Shown: piece after piece, positions 44,278 to 52,834 of the stretch
Position numbering within the stretch: position 1 is the stretch's first letter
How the letters are laid out: each line of letters begins with the position of its first letter
Source: SXXH01 sp041165735
GTDB taxonomy: Bacteria; Planctomycetota; UBA1135; GCA-002686595
DNA length: 64,000 bases
Assembly (NCBI GenBank): GCA_046341775.1
Contig: JBKDQQ010000123.1
Location: forward strand, 1-64,000
Direction of reading: 5' to 3'
The notes under the pieces: generated by a model
Told to the model about the DNA's origin: nothing
What the model saw: the letters and a program-made list of their open reading frames with translations, nothing else
Databases searched by the model: none
Program-made: the position numbers and the translations under genes

Positions 44278-45186
44278 ATGCAACGAGCCCCGCGCCCAGC
44301 ACCTCCCGTCGACCGCGCAGCCGTGGCCCTGCTCCTCCTCGCCTGCGCCTCCTCCTGCGCGGGCTACCGCCGTTGGCCGTGGAGCTCGACCCACACCTTG
44401 CCGGGACCGATGGAAGCCGCCACCGATCCGCTGCCGCGCGGCGACCTCGACGCGGTGGCGCCCGGTCCGGAGGACGTGCTGATCGTGCGCCACGCCGACC
44501 CTGTCGCGGTGCGGCCGGCCGGCGCCCCGGCGCCCTTCCCCTTGAGCTTCCACAAGAACACCGTGCGCGCCAAGTCGGGCGCGGCGGCCTACGGGTCGCC
44601 GGGCTCGCGCCTCGAGGTCCTGTGGCCCAACGGCATGCATGTCGTGCAGTTCGGCAACGGCTCGGGGCTCGTCGGATCGCCCAGCCGCGGCGAGCCGAGC
44701 TACATCCTGCGGCAAGTCGAGCGCGCGGAGATCCACTTCAAGGACGGCGAGGAGGTCGAGCTGCTGGGAGGCGGCCGGCTGTCCAGCACGGGCGGCCCGT
44801 TCCTCGTCGCGCACATCAGGGAGCGCATCCTGCGCGTCGAGAACCGCGGCAAGGAGTCCGGTCGGCTGGCCTTCCGCGACGAGGTGTTCGAACTCGATCC
44901 CGGCATGCGCGTCGACCTCGCCCTGTTGTCGGTGGGGGGCGCGCCCTTCACCCCCGATCCGGCGCTGCAGACCGTGCAGGGCCCGGGCTTCCCCCTGCAG
45001 CACGCCGGAGCGGTCGAGGTCGAGGACGGCCCCGACGGCCTCGTGGCGCGCGCCTCGGGCGCGCACGAGATCCACGCGCTGGGCGTGCGGTTGCAGCTCG
45101 ACCGCGACGAGAGCGCGAGCTTCGCCTCGTGCCCGCCGATGCCGCCTCCGCCTCCGCCGCCCGCGGAGCCTGTCAAGAAGCCTTGA
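44278..45186 (+). CDS. Exported lipoprotein of unknown function
   Basis: A 302-residue protein. The ATG at 44278 follows an AAGGA ribosome-binding site by 8 bp; an ATG at 44254 is an alternative. The hydrophobic stretch LLLLACASSC has lipobox L-L-A-C. The body contains short strands (VLIVRHADPVAVR, RAEIHFKDGEEVELLGGG, ILRVENRGKESGRL) resembling small FHA- or SH3-like sheets, but no family is recognised. It ends in a proline-rich tail (PMPPPPPPPAEPVKKP) whose last codons and stop coincide with a palindrome copy. The intervening position between accC and UXS gives no functional hint. Confidence 0.68.
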   Translation: MQRAPRPAPPVDRAAVALLLLACASSCAGYRRWPWSSTHTLPGPMEAATDPLPRGDLDAVAPGPEDVLIVRHADPVAVRPAGAPAPFPLSFHKNTVRAKSGAAAYGSPGSRLEVLWPNGMHVVQFGNGSGLVGSPSRGEPSYILRQVERAEIHFKDGEEVELLGGGRLSSTGGPFLVAHIRERILRVENRGKESGRLAFRDEVFELDPGMRVDLALLSVGGAPFTPDPALQTVQGPGFPLQHAGAVEVEDGPDGLVARASGAHEIHALGVRLQLDRDESASFASCPPMPPPPPPPAEPVKKP

Positions 45187-45188
45187 CG
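45171..45188. repeat. Dispersed 18-bp palindrome, copy 5 (TGTCAA-GAAGCC-TTGACG)
   Basis: An exact copy. Like copy 1, the gene's terminal Pro codon and TGA stop lie within it (CCT-TGA). Confidence 0.75.
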
Positions 45189-45233
45189 GACCACCCCCGC
45201 GCCGCCGCGCGGGACCACCGGACAGCGCGAACG

Positions 45234-46217
45234 ATGACGGACCAAAGGACCTTCCCGGATCCCGCCTCCAGGCCGCCGCGCGTGCTCGTCACGGGCGGAG
45301 CCGGCTTCCTCGGCAGCCACTTGTGCGAGCGCTTCCTCGCCCGCGGATGGGAGGTCCTGTGCATGGACAACCTCGTGACGGGGGACATGCGCAACATCGA
45401 GCACCTCTTCAAGGAGGAGCGCTTCCACTTCGAGAAGCGCGACGTCACCGAGCACATCCACGTGCCCGGACGGCTCGACGCCATCCTGCACTTCGCCTCG
45501 CCCGCCTCGCCCATCGACTACCTCGAGTTGCCGATCCAGACGCTCAAGGTCGGCAGCCTCGGCACGCACAAGGCGCTGGGGCTGGCGCGCGAGAAGCAGG
45601 CGCGCTTCCTGCTCGCGAGCACCAGCGAGTGCTACGGCGATCCGCTGGTCCACCCGCAGGCGGAGGACTACTGGGGCAACGTCAACCCCGTGGGGCCGCG
45701 CGGCGTCTACGACGAGGCCAAGCGCTTCGCCGAGGCGATGACGATGGCCTACCACCGCTACCACGGCCTCGAGACGCGCATCGTGCGCATCTTCAACACC
45801 TACGGTCCGCGCATGCGCCTGCGCGACGGTCGGGCACTGCCGGCCTTCATGAGCCAGGCGCTGCGCGGCGAAGCCATCACCGTGTTCGGCGACGGCTCGC
45901 AGACGCGCTCCTTCTGCTACGTCGACGACCTCGTCGAGGGCATCTGGCGCCTGCTGCACTCCGCGGAGGTGCTGCCGGTCAACATCGGCAACCCGCGCGA
46001 GATGACCATCCTGCAGTTCGCCGAGGCGGTGCGCCGCATCGTGGGCTCGACCTCGCCCATCGAATTCAAGCCGCTGCCGGTCGACGATCCCAAGGTGCGG
46101 CAACCCGACATCTCCAAGGCGCGGCGCATCCTCGGCTGGGAGCCGACGGTCGAGCTGGAGGAAGGCTTGCGCCGCACGCTGGACCACTTCAAGAAGCGCC
46201 TCGCGGAGGGGGCGTAG
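45234..46217 (+). CDS. UDP-glucuronate decarboxylase (UDP-xylose synthase)
   Basis: A 327-residue extended SDR. The NAD motif VTGGAGFLGSHLCERFL is at 19-35, the HFASPASPIDY signature is specific to UXS, the catalytic Tyr-Lys is in GVYDEAKRFAE, and the C-terminal ARRILGWEPTVELEEGL is typical. It converts UDP-glucuronate to UDP-xylose for surface polysaccharide. It starts 47 bp after the lipoprotein and ends 3 bp before glmS. Confidence 0.92.
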   Translation: MTDQRTFPDPASRPPRVLVTGGAGFLGSHLCERFLARGWEVLCMDNLVTGDMRNIEHLFKEERFHFEKRDVTEHIHVPGRLDAILHFASPASPIDYLELPIQTLKVGSLGTHKALGLAREKQARFLLASTSECYGDPLVHPQAEDYWGNVNPVGPRGVYDEAKRFAEAMTMAYHRYHGLETRIVRIFNTYGPRMRLRDGRALPAFMSQALRGEAITVFGDGSQTRSFCYVDDLVEGIWRLLHSAEVLPVNIGNPREMTILQFAEAVRRIVGSTSPIEFKPLPVDDPKVRQPDISKARRILGWEPTVELEEGLRRTLDHFKKRLAEGA

Positions 46218-46220
46218 CCC

Positions 46221-48065
46221 ATGTGCGGCATCGTCGGAGCCGTCGTGCGCACCGGGTCGGTGGTGCCCGGGCTGGTCCAAGGGCTGCGCACGCTGGAGTA
46301 CCGCGGCTACGACTCGGCGGGGATCGCGGCCTCCTCCGGCGGAGGGATCGCGATCCGGCGGCGCGCCGGGCGCATCGAGAAGCTCGAGGAGGCGCTGGCC
46401 GACGGATCGCTATCCGGCGCCACGGCCGGCATCGGCCACACGCGCTGGGCCACGCACGGCGCCCCGTCCGACACCAACGCCCATCCGCATTGCGACCGTG
46501 ATGGGCGCATCGCGCTCGTCCACAACGGCGTGGTCGAGAACCACGCCGAGCTGCGCGCCGAGCTCGTCGCGCGCGGCGTGGCCTTCGCCAGCGAGACCGA
46601 CACCGAGGTGCTGGCGCACCTCGTGGGACTCGCCCTGTCCGAGGGGCGCGGCCTGGTGGACGCGGTGCGCGCGGCGCTGTCGCGCGTGCGCGGCTACTAC
46701 GCCATCGCGGTGCTGTCCCACGAGGGCGGCGCGCCGCGTCTCGTGTGCGCGCGCAACGGTCCTCCGCTGCTCGTGGCCGCGAAGGAGGGCGAGGCGTGGC
46801 TCGCCTCCGACGTGCTGGCGCTGCTGCCGCACGCACGTTCGGTCGTGTTCCTCGAGGACGGCGACGTGTGCGAGCTGGAGCCGGGCCGCCTGCGCGTGCT
46901 CGACGAGCACGGCCGCGAAGCGCGACGCGAGGCGCGGCGGCTCGACTGGGATCCCGAGACGGCCGCCAAGGGCGCGTACGAGCACTACATGCTCAAGGAG
47001 ATCCACGAGCAGCCGGACGTGCTGGCGCGCACGGCGTTCGACCGCATCGACGAGGCGCGCGGCGACGCGCTGCTCGAGGGGGGGTGCTTTGGCGACGAGG
47101 CGCTGCGCGCCGTGTCGCGCGTCTCGATCCTCGGCTGCGGCACGGCGCTGCACGCGGGCATGATCGCGCGGTACATGATCGAGTCGCTGGCGCGCGTGCC
47201 GGTCGACTTCGACTACGCCAGCGAGTTCCGCTACCGCGATCCGGTCGTCGAGCGCGGCACGCTGGCGCTCGCCATCAGCCAATCGGGCGAGACGGCCGAC
47301 ACGCTCGCGGCGCTCAAGGAGGCCACGGCGCGCGGCGCGCGCGCCGCTTCCATCTGCAACGTGGCGGGTTCGACGCTGGTGCGCGAATCCGAGGGTTGCA
47401 TCTCCACCAAGGCGGGCCCCGAGATCGGGGTCGCCAGCACCAAGGCCGTCACCGCGCAGGTGGCGGCGGCCTTCCTGCTGGCGGTGCGCATGGGGCGCGC
47501 GCGCGGCGTGCTCGACGCCGCCGCCGGCCGCAGGCACCTCGCCGAACTGCGCCTCTTGCGGCCGAAGATGGAGCAGCTGCTCGGCCACGGCGCGGTGGAC
47601 GCGGTGCGCGAGATCGCGGCGCGGCACCTTTCGCAGAAGGGCTTCCTGTTCCTCGGGCGCGGCATCAACTTCCCCGTGGCGCTCGAGGGCGCGCTGAAGC
47701 TCAAGGAGATCAGCTACGTGCACGCCGAAGGCTACGCGGCGGGCGAGATGAAGCACGGACCGATCGCGCTGATCGAACCGTCCATGACCATCCTCGCGGT
47801 CGCGCCCGCCGGCCCGACGGCGGAGAAGACGCGCTCGAACATCGAACAGGTCAAGGCGCGCGGCGGACGCGTGGTCGCGGTGGGTTCCGACGCGCAGTCG
47901 CTGGCCCTCGGCGAGGAGCGCGTGGTCGTGCCCGAATGCCCCGAGGTGCTGTCGCCGCTGCTCGACGTGCTGCCGCTGCAACTGGTCGCGTACCATGTGG
48001 CGCGGCTGAAGGGCTGCGACATCGACAAGCCTCGCAACCTCGCCAAGAGCGTGACGGTGGAATGA
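46221..48065 (+). CDS. glmS: Glutamine-fructose-6-phosphate aminotransferase (isomerizing)
   Basis: A 614-residue enzyme making glucosamine 6-phosphate. The N-terminal amidotransferase has nucleophile Cys2 in MCGIVGAVV and GHTRWATHG; two SIS sugar-binding domains follow (ILGCGTALHAGMIARYM, AISQSGETADTLAAL); the C-terminus ends DIDKPRNLAKSVTVE as expected. It feeds UDP-GlcNAc to peptidoglycan and to this polysaccharide locus. No glmS ribozyme is possible in the 3-bp upstream gap. Confidence 0.96.
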   Translation: MCGIVGAVVRTGSVVPGLVQGLRTLEYRGYDSAGIAASSGGGIAIRRRAGRIEKLEEALADGSLSGATAGIGHTRWATHGAPSDTNAHPHCDRDGRIALVHNGVVENHAELRAELVARGVAFASETDTEVLAHLVGLALSEGRGLVDAVRAALSRVRGYYAIAVLSHEGGAPRLVCARNGPPLLVAAKEGEAWLASDVLALLPHARSVVFLEDGDVCELEPGRLRVLDEHGREARREARRLDWDPETAAKGAYEHYMLKEIHEQPDVLARTAFDRIDEARGDALLEGGCFGDEALRAVSRVSILGCGTALHAGMIARYMIESLARVPVDFDYASEFRYRDPVVERGTLALAISQSGETADTLAALKEATARGARAASICNVAGSTLVRESEGCISTKAGPEIGVASTKAVTAQVAAAFLLAVRMGRARGVLDAAAGRRHLAELRLLRPKMEQLLGHGAVDAVREIAARHLSQKGFLFLGRGINFPVALEGALKLKEISYVHAEGYAAGEMKHGPIALIEPSMTILAVAPAGPTAEKTRSNIEQVKARGGRVVAVGSDAQSLALGEERVVVPECPEVLSPLLDVLPLQLVAYHVARLKGCDIDKPRNLAKSVTVE

Positions 48066-49033
48066 TGGCGCAGACGATCCTCGTGACCGGAGGTGCGGGA
48101 TTCATCGGATCGCACGTGTGCGAGGCGCTGCTCGCGCGCGGCGACAGGATCGTCGCCCTCGACAACTTCAACGACTTCTACGACCCCGCCATCAAGCGCC
48201 GCAACTGGGCGGAAGTGCTGCGCTCGGGCGGTTCGCGCGCGCTGCTCGCGACCGGCGACATCCGCGACGCCGTTCTGGTCGAGCGGCTCTTCGCCGAGCA
48301 CGCCTTCGACGGCGTGGTGCACCTCGCGGCCATGGCGGGGGTGCGTCCGAGCCTGCGCGATCCGCTGCACTACGAGGACGTCAACATCCGCGGCACGCTG
48401 ACGCTGCTCGAGGAGGTGCGTCGCCGCCGCGGCCTGCGCTTCGTGTTCGCCAGTTCGTCCTCGGTCTACGGCGACCACGACCGGAGCCCGTTCAGCGAAG
48501 CGCACGACGTGCGCCGCCCCGTCTCGCCCTACGCCGCGACCAAGTTGTCCGGCGAACTGCACTGCTTCGCGTACCACCACCTCTACGGCGTGCCCGTCAG
48601 CGCGCTGCGCTTCTTCACCGTCTACGGCCCGCGCCAACGGCCCGAGATGGCCATCCATCGCTTCGTCGCCGCCTGCCACGACGGCCGGCCCGTGCCGTTC
48701 TACGGCGACGGCGAGACGCGGCGCGACTACACCTACCTCGACGACATCGTCGATGGGGTGGTGCGCGCCCTCGATCGCTGCGCTGGCTACGAGATCTACA
48801 ACCTCGGCGAGTCGGCCACCACCTCGCTGTCGCGCCTGGTCGAGCTCGTGGGCGAGGTGGCCGGTCGTCCGGTGCCGCTGGACCGCCAGCCGATGCAGGA
48901 CGGCGACGTGCGCCTGACCTGCGCCGACATCTCGAAGGCCCGCGCCAAGCTCGGCTACGCGCCTTCGACCGACGTGCGGGCCGGTCTCGAGCGCTTCGTC
49001 GCCTGGTACCGCTCGGTCGGCGCCGCGCGCTGA
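48062..49033 (+). CDS. UDP-glucuronate 4-epimerase-like nucleotide-sugar epimerase
   Basis: A 323-residue extended SDR. LVTGGAGFIGSHVCEALL at the start, LDNFNDFYDPAIKRRN (the DNFND-YDP pattern of glucuronate epimerases), VHLAAMAGVRPSL, catalytic SPYAATKLSGE, and TVYGPRQRPEMAIHRF are all consistent with GAE/LspL-type epimerases giving UDP-galacturonate. The start ATG at 48062 overlaps the glmS stop (ATGA). It is the last gene of this cluster before a 205-bp gap. Confidence 0.87.
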   Translation: MMAQTILVTGGAGFIGSHVCEALLARGDRIVALDNFNDFYDPAIKRRNWAEVLRSGGSRALLATGDIRDAVLVERLFAEHAFDGVVHLAAMAGVRPSLRDPLHYEDVNIRGTLTLLEEVRRRRGLRFVFASSSSVYGDHDRSPFSEAHDVRRPVSPYAATKLSGELHCFAYHHLYGVPVSALRFFTVYGPRQRPEMAIHRFVAACHDGRPVPFYGDGETRRDYTYLDDIVDGVVRALDRCAGYEIYNLGESATTSLSRLVELVGEVAGRPVPLDRQPMQDGDVRLTCADISKARAKLGYAPSTDVRAGLERFVAWYRSVGAAR

Positions 49034-49043
49034 CAGGCGCTGG

Positions 49044-49065
49044 TTCCACGGCGTTTCGCGTGGAA
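49044..49065. terminator. Small hairpin downstream of the epimerase gene
   Basis: Perfect 7-bp arms TTCCACG/CGTGGAA with an 8-base loop, 10 bp after the epimerase stop. It could end the upstream transcript. The remaining 170 bp to rmlA should hold that operon's promoter, but no clear element was recognised. Confidence 0.4.
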
Positions 49066-49238
49066 GGCGCAAAGGAAGCGCGGAAATCCCTTCATGATGG
49101 GGGGTTGGGGCGTTGCCGGGCTCAAGTCGGGGACTTAGCATTCCGACACGAAAGGCCCGACGCCGCAGCGCGCGGACACCCAGCGGCCCGCGTGGCCGCC
49201 CCGCTCCACCTCAAGAGAACGAAAGCAAGCGACGCACC

Positions 49239-49970
49239 ATGAAAGGCGTCATCCTCGCCGGCGGCCTTGGCACGCGGCTCCATCCGCTGACCAAGATCAC
49301 GAACAAGCACCTGCTGCCGGTCTACGACCGGCCGATGATCTACTACCCCATCGAAGCGATGGTCAACGCCGGCATCACGGACATCATGATCGTGACCGGC
49401 GGGCGCAAGTCCGGCGACTTCCTGTCGCTGCTCGGCAACGGCAAGGACTTCGGCCTCAAGCACCTCAACTACACCTACCAGGAGGGCGAGGGAGGCATCG
49501 CCGAGGCGCTGGGCCTGGCCGAGCACTGGGCCGCAGGCTCGCCCGTGTGCGTGATCCTCGGCGACAACATCATCGAGTGGAACATCAAGGCCGCCGTGGC
49601 CGACTTCCGCGCCCAGCAGAAGGGGGCCAAGATCATCCTCAAGGAAGTCCACGACCCCGAGCGCTTCGGCGTGGCGACCGTGAAGGACGGCAAGGTCGCG
49701 AAGATCGTCGAGAAGCCCAAGCAGCCGGAGTCGAACTACGCCGTGATCGGCATCTACCTGTACGACGGTCGCGTGTGGGACATCATCAAGACGCTCAAGC
49801 CCAGCGATCGCGGCGAGCTCGAGATCACCGACGTCAACAACTGGTACATCCAGGACGGCACGATGTCGTACGAGGTCCTCAAGGGCTGGTGGACGGACGC
49901 CGGCACCTTCAAGAGCCTGCACTCCGCCGCCTCCCTGGTGGCGCAAGGCGGCGCCAACAAGATGGGTTGA
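49239..49970 (+). CDS. rmlA: Glucose-1-phosphate thymidylyltransferase, short form
   Basis: A 243-residue nucleotidyltransferase making dTDP-glucose. The nucleotide loop LAGGLGTRLHPLT is at 6-18, KHLLPVYDRPMIYYPIEAM holds the substrate-binding Lys region, and ILGDNIIEW and VEKPKQPESNYAVIGIYLYD follow. It is about 45 residues shorter than the E. coli type, missing the C-terminal allosteric-site helices, as in the known short class. First gene of the rml group. Confidence 0.92.
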   Translation: MKGVILAGGLGTRLHPLTKITNKHLLPVYDRPMIYYPIEAMVNAGITDIMIVTGGRKSGDFLSLLGNGKDFGLKHLNYTYQEGEGGIAEALGLAEHWAAGSPVCVILGDNIIEWNIKAAVADFRAQQKGAKIILKEVHDPERFGVATVKDGKVAKIVEKPKQPESNYAVIGIYLYDGRVWDIIKTLKPSDRGELEITDVNNWYIQDGTMSYEVLKGWWTDAGTFKSLHSAASLVAQGGANKMG

Positions 49971-50004
49971 TGGCGCCGCGCGCCAGGCAACCGGAGCCCC
50001 GACG

Positions 50005-50877
50005 ATGAAGCGCGTGCTCGTCACAGGCGCGAGCGGCATGCTCGGCAGCCAGCTCGTGCTCGACGCGCCGCAGGGATGCGCCGTCGTCGGCACCGACTTG
50101 CGGCCCGACGCGCCGGTGCAGGCCCCGGGCGTGGACCTCGCCGATCCGGCGGCGGTCGGCGCCTTGTTCGAGGCCCATGGTCCGTTCGACGCGGTGCTGC
50201 ACTGCGCTGCATGGACGGCCGTGGACCTCGCCGAGGAGAAGGTGGCCGAAGCCCGCCGGGCCAACGCCACGGCCAGCGAGGTGCTCGCCGCCAGGTGCGC
50301 GCGCGGAGGCACGCGCCTGGTCGCCGTGTCGACGGACTTCGTGTTCGACGGTACGGCGAGCACGCCGTACTCCGTGGACGCGCCGACCAATCCCGTGTCG
50401 GTGTACGGACTCACCAAGCTCGAAGGCGAGCAGGCCATCTTGCGCCTCGCCGGCGCGCACGCCGCCATCGCGCGCACGCAATGGCTGTATGGGCCGCGAG
50501 GCAGGCACTTCCCCGGCACGATGCTCGCGCTCGCCAAGGAGAGGAAGCAGCTCAAGGTCGTGCACGACCAGGTCGGTTCCCCGACCTCGACCCTCGAGCT
50601 GTCGCCCGCCTTGTGGGATCTCGCCCGTTCGACCGGGACCGGCGTGTTCCACGCGGCCTGCGAGGGGCAGGCCAGCTGGTTCGAGTTCGCCTGCGAGACC
50701 TTCCACCTCGCCGGCGTCGCGGGCGTCGAAGTCTCGCCTTGCACGACGGCCGAGTTCCCGCGCCCGGCGCGGCGTCCGGCCTACTCCACGCTCGACTGCT
50801 CGCGCCTCGCCAAGCTGCGCGGCAAGCCCATGGCCCACTGGCGCGACGCGCTCGCGCGGTACTTGAAGGAGACCTGA
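50005..50877 (+). CDS. rmlD: dTDP-4-dehydrorhamnose reductase
   Basis: A 290-residue SDR for the last step of dTDP-L-rhamnose synthesis. VLVTGASGMLGSQLV at the start, the signature LHCAAWTAVDLAEEKVAEA, STDFVFDGTASTPY and catalytic VYGLTKLEGEQ are as expected. It lies 34 bp after rmlA and 3 bp before rmlB. rmlC (3,5-epimerase) is not in the cluster. Confidence 0.92.
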   Translation: MKRVLVTGASGMLGSQLVLDAPQGCAVVGTDLRPDAPVQAPGVDLADPAAVGALFEAHGPFDAVLHCAAWTAVDLAEEKVAEARRANATASEVLAARCARGGTRLVAVSTDFVFDGTASTPYSVDAPTNPVSVYGLTKLEGEQAILRLAGAHAAIARTQWLYGPRGRHFPGTMLALAKERKQLKVVHDQVGSPTSTLELSPALWDLARSTGTGVFHAACEGQASWFEFACETFHLAGVAGVEVSPCTTAEFPRPARRPAYSTLDCSRLAKLRGKPMAHWRDALARYLKET

Positions 50878-50880
50878 ACC

Positions 50881-51948
50881 ATGCACGACATCCCCGACCA
50901 GCCCTTCGACGCGTCGCAGGGGATCACGGTCCTCGTCACCGGCGGCGCGGGCTTCATCGGCACCAACTTCGTGCAGATGCTGGCCGAGCTGCGGCCTCTG
51001 TGGAAGATCGTCAACCTCGACGCGCTCACCTACGCGGGCAACCTCGAGAACCTCGAGGGGCTGCGCGGCGATCCGCGCCACGAGTTCCTGAAGGGCGACA
51101 TCACGAGCGACGAGGACGTGGACCGCGCGTTCGCCGCCTGCAAGGCGCGCGGCGGCAAGGTCTGCGTGGTGCATTTCGCCGCGGAGAGCCACGTCGACCG
51201 CTCGATCCTGTCGGGGCGTCCCTTCGTCCTGACGAACATGCTCGGCACGCAGGTGCTGCTCGACCATGCGCGCAAGAACGGCGCCGCGCGCTTCGTGCAC
51301 GTGTCGACCGACGAGGTCTACGGCACGCTCGGGCCCACCGGGGCGTTCACCGAAGAGACGCCTCTGGCGCCCAACTCGCCGTACTCGAGCTCCAAGGCCG
51401 GCTCGGACCTGCTCGTGCGCGCCGCCGTGCACACGCATGGCTTCCCGGCGCTGATCACGCGCTGCTCGAACAACTACGGTCCGTACCAGTTCCCGGAGAA
51501 GTTCCTGCCGCTGATGATCGCCAACATCGGCGAAGGGAAGAACATTCCGGTCTATGGAGACGGATTGCAGGTGCGCGACTGGCTCTACGTGCGCGACCAC
51601 TGCGAGGCGATCCTGGCGGTGCTGGAGAAGGGCCGGGTGGGCGAGGCCTACAACATCGGCGGCAACAACGAAATGACGAACATCGCCCTCGTCAAGCGCG
51701 TGCTGAAGGAACTCTCAAAGCCGGAGAGCCTCATCTCCTACGTCAAGGATCGTCCGGGGCACGATCGACGCTACGCGATCGACGCCACGAAGATCCGCCG
51801 CGAGCTCGGCTGGAGCCCGCGCTACACCTTCGACCAGGCCCTTCCGGAGACGATTCGCTGGTACCACAAGAACGCGCAATGGTTGCAGCGCGTGCGCAGC
51901 GGGGCGTACCGTGACTACTACGAGAGCCAGTACGGCGCGCGCGGCTGA
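50881..51948 (+). CDS. rmlB: dTDP-glucose 4,6-dehydratase
   Basis: A 355-residue extended SDR. LVTGGAGFIGTNFVQML (19-35), NLDALTYAGNLENLEGL, HFAAESHVDRSI, catalytic STDEVYGTLG and YSSSKAGSDLL, and CSNNYGPYQFPEKFLP are the standard RmlB signatures. It makes dTDP-4-keto-6-deoxyglucose for rhamnose or other deoxysugars. The last rml gene, followed by a strong hairpin before the export genes. Confidence 0.95.
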   Translation: MHDIPDQPFDASQGITVLVTGGAGFIGTNFVQMLAELRPLWKIVNLDALTYAGNLENLEGLRGDPRHEFLKGDITSDEDVDRAFAACKARGGKVCVVHFAAESHVDRSILSGRPFVLTNMLGTQVLLDHARKNGAARFVHVSTDEVYGTLGPTGAFTEETPLAPNSPYSSSKAGSDLLVRAAVHTHGFPALITRCSNNYGPYQFPEKFLPLMIANIGEGKNIPVYGDGLQVRDWLYVRDHCEAILAVLEKGRVGEAYNIGGNNEMTNIALVKRVLKELSKPESLISYVKDRPGHDRRYAIDATKIRRELGWSPRYTFDQALPETIRWYHKNAQWLQRVRSGAYRDYYESQYGARG

Positions 51949-51974
51949 AGTCGCGTCGCCCGAAGGGTTTCCAA

Positions 51975-52000
51975 CGGCCCGGGTCTAAACCTCCGGGCCG
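51975..52000. terminator. GC-rich hairpin between rmlB and export genes
   Basis: Perfect 8-bp arms CGGCCCGG/CCGGGCCG with a 10-base loop, 27 bp after rmlB. It could act as a terminator or attenuator separating sugar synthesis from the export operon. Confidence 0.5.
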
Positions 52001-52054
52001 GAACTGCCGACAACAGCGACCGAGCACCGCCCCCGCGAGGGCGGCCATCCCCGC

Positions 52055-52822
52055 ATGCTCATGCACCTCCTCAAGATCTTGTCCCTGGTCGTCCTCTTGC
52101 AGGCCGTCGTCGGCTGCAACTCGGCGCCGGACAAGCGCACCCTGCAATACCTCAACACGCAGGGCTTCGGCAACCGCTACAGCGGCAACGCCGAGGAGGA
52201 GAACTGGCTCGCGATCGGCGACCAGCTCGAGATCAACGACAGCTTCAACGACGACCTCAAGGGCGTCGCGGCCACGGTGGACATCGACGGCACCGTGGTG
52301 CTGCCGGAACTGGGCGCGGTGCGCGTGGCGGGACTGACGCGCACCGGCGTCGAGGCGCTGTTGATGGAGAAGTACTCGCCGTACTACGACCAGCTCGACA
52401 TCAAGGCGCGCATCACGACCCGCAACAAGAAGTACTTCGTGTTCGGCGAGGTCTCGGCGCAGGGCGAGCAGCCCTTCCCCGGCGACCTGACCTTGTTCCA
52501 GGCGGTGACGAAGGCCAATCCGAACGCCTCGACCGCCAACCTCGGCCGCGTGCGCCTCATCCGCGCCGATCCGAAGGACCCGTTCGTGCAGACCTACGAC
52601 CTCGGCGACATGGTCAGCCACGGGTACTCGACCTTCAACGTCCTCGTGCAGGAGGACGACATCATCTACGTCCCGCCCACGCTCATGGCGGAGGTGGGCT
52701 ACTTCATCGACACGCTGATCTTCCCGGCCAAGCAGGTGCTCACGAGCCTCTCGACGGCCATCTTCTCGCTCAGCTTCTTCACGGGCTCGGGCGCGTTCCG
52801 GAACCAGCAGTCGATCTTCTGA
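52055..52822 (+). CDS. Wza-type polysaccharide export lipoprotein
   Basis: A 255-residue protein. Signal peptide with lipobox VVGC at about residues 18-21; a polysaccharide-export (Poly_export) domain with LAIGDQLEINDSF and VDIDGTVVLPELGAVRVAGLT; then a SLBB-like domain (KKYFVFGEVSAQGEQPFPGDLTL) and EDDIIYVPPT. It lacks a long C-terminal helix like Wza's but has a hydrophobic stretch near the end. It should form the outer-membrane export channel with the next gene's product. An ATG at 52061 is an alternative start. Confidence 0.88.
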   Translation: MLMHLLKILSLVVLLQAVVGCNSAPDKRTLQYLNTQGFGNRYSGNAEEENWLAIGDQLEINDSFNDDLKGVAATVDIDGTVVLPELGAVRVAGLTRTGVEALLMEKYSPYYDQLDIKARITTRNKKYFVFGEVSAQGEQPFPGDLTLFQAVTKANPNASTANLGRVRLIRADPKDPFVQTYDLGDMVSHGYSTFNVLVQEDDIIYVPPTLMAEVGYFIDTLIFPAKQVLTSLSTAIFSLSFFTGSGAFRNQQSIF

Positions 52823-52834
52823 CGGGGTCCAACG

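Noticed and set aside
46218..46220. A glmS ribozyme upstream of glmS
   Set aside because: Only 3 bp separate it from the upstream gene, so there is no room for the element.
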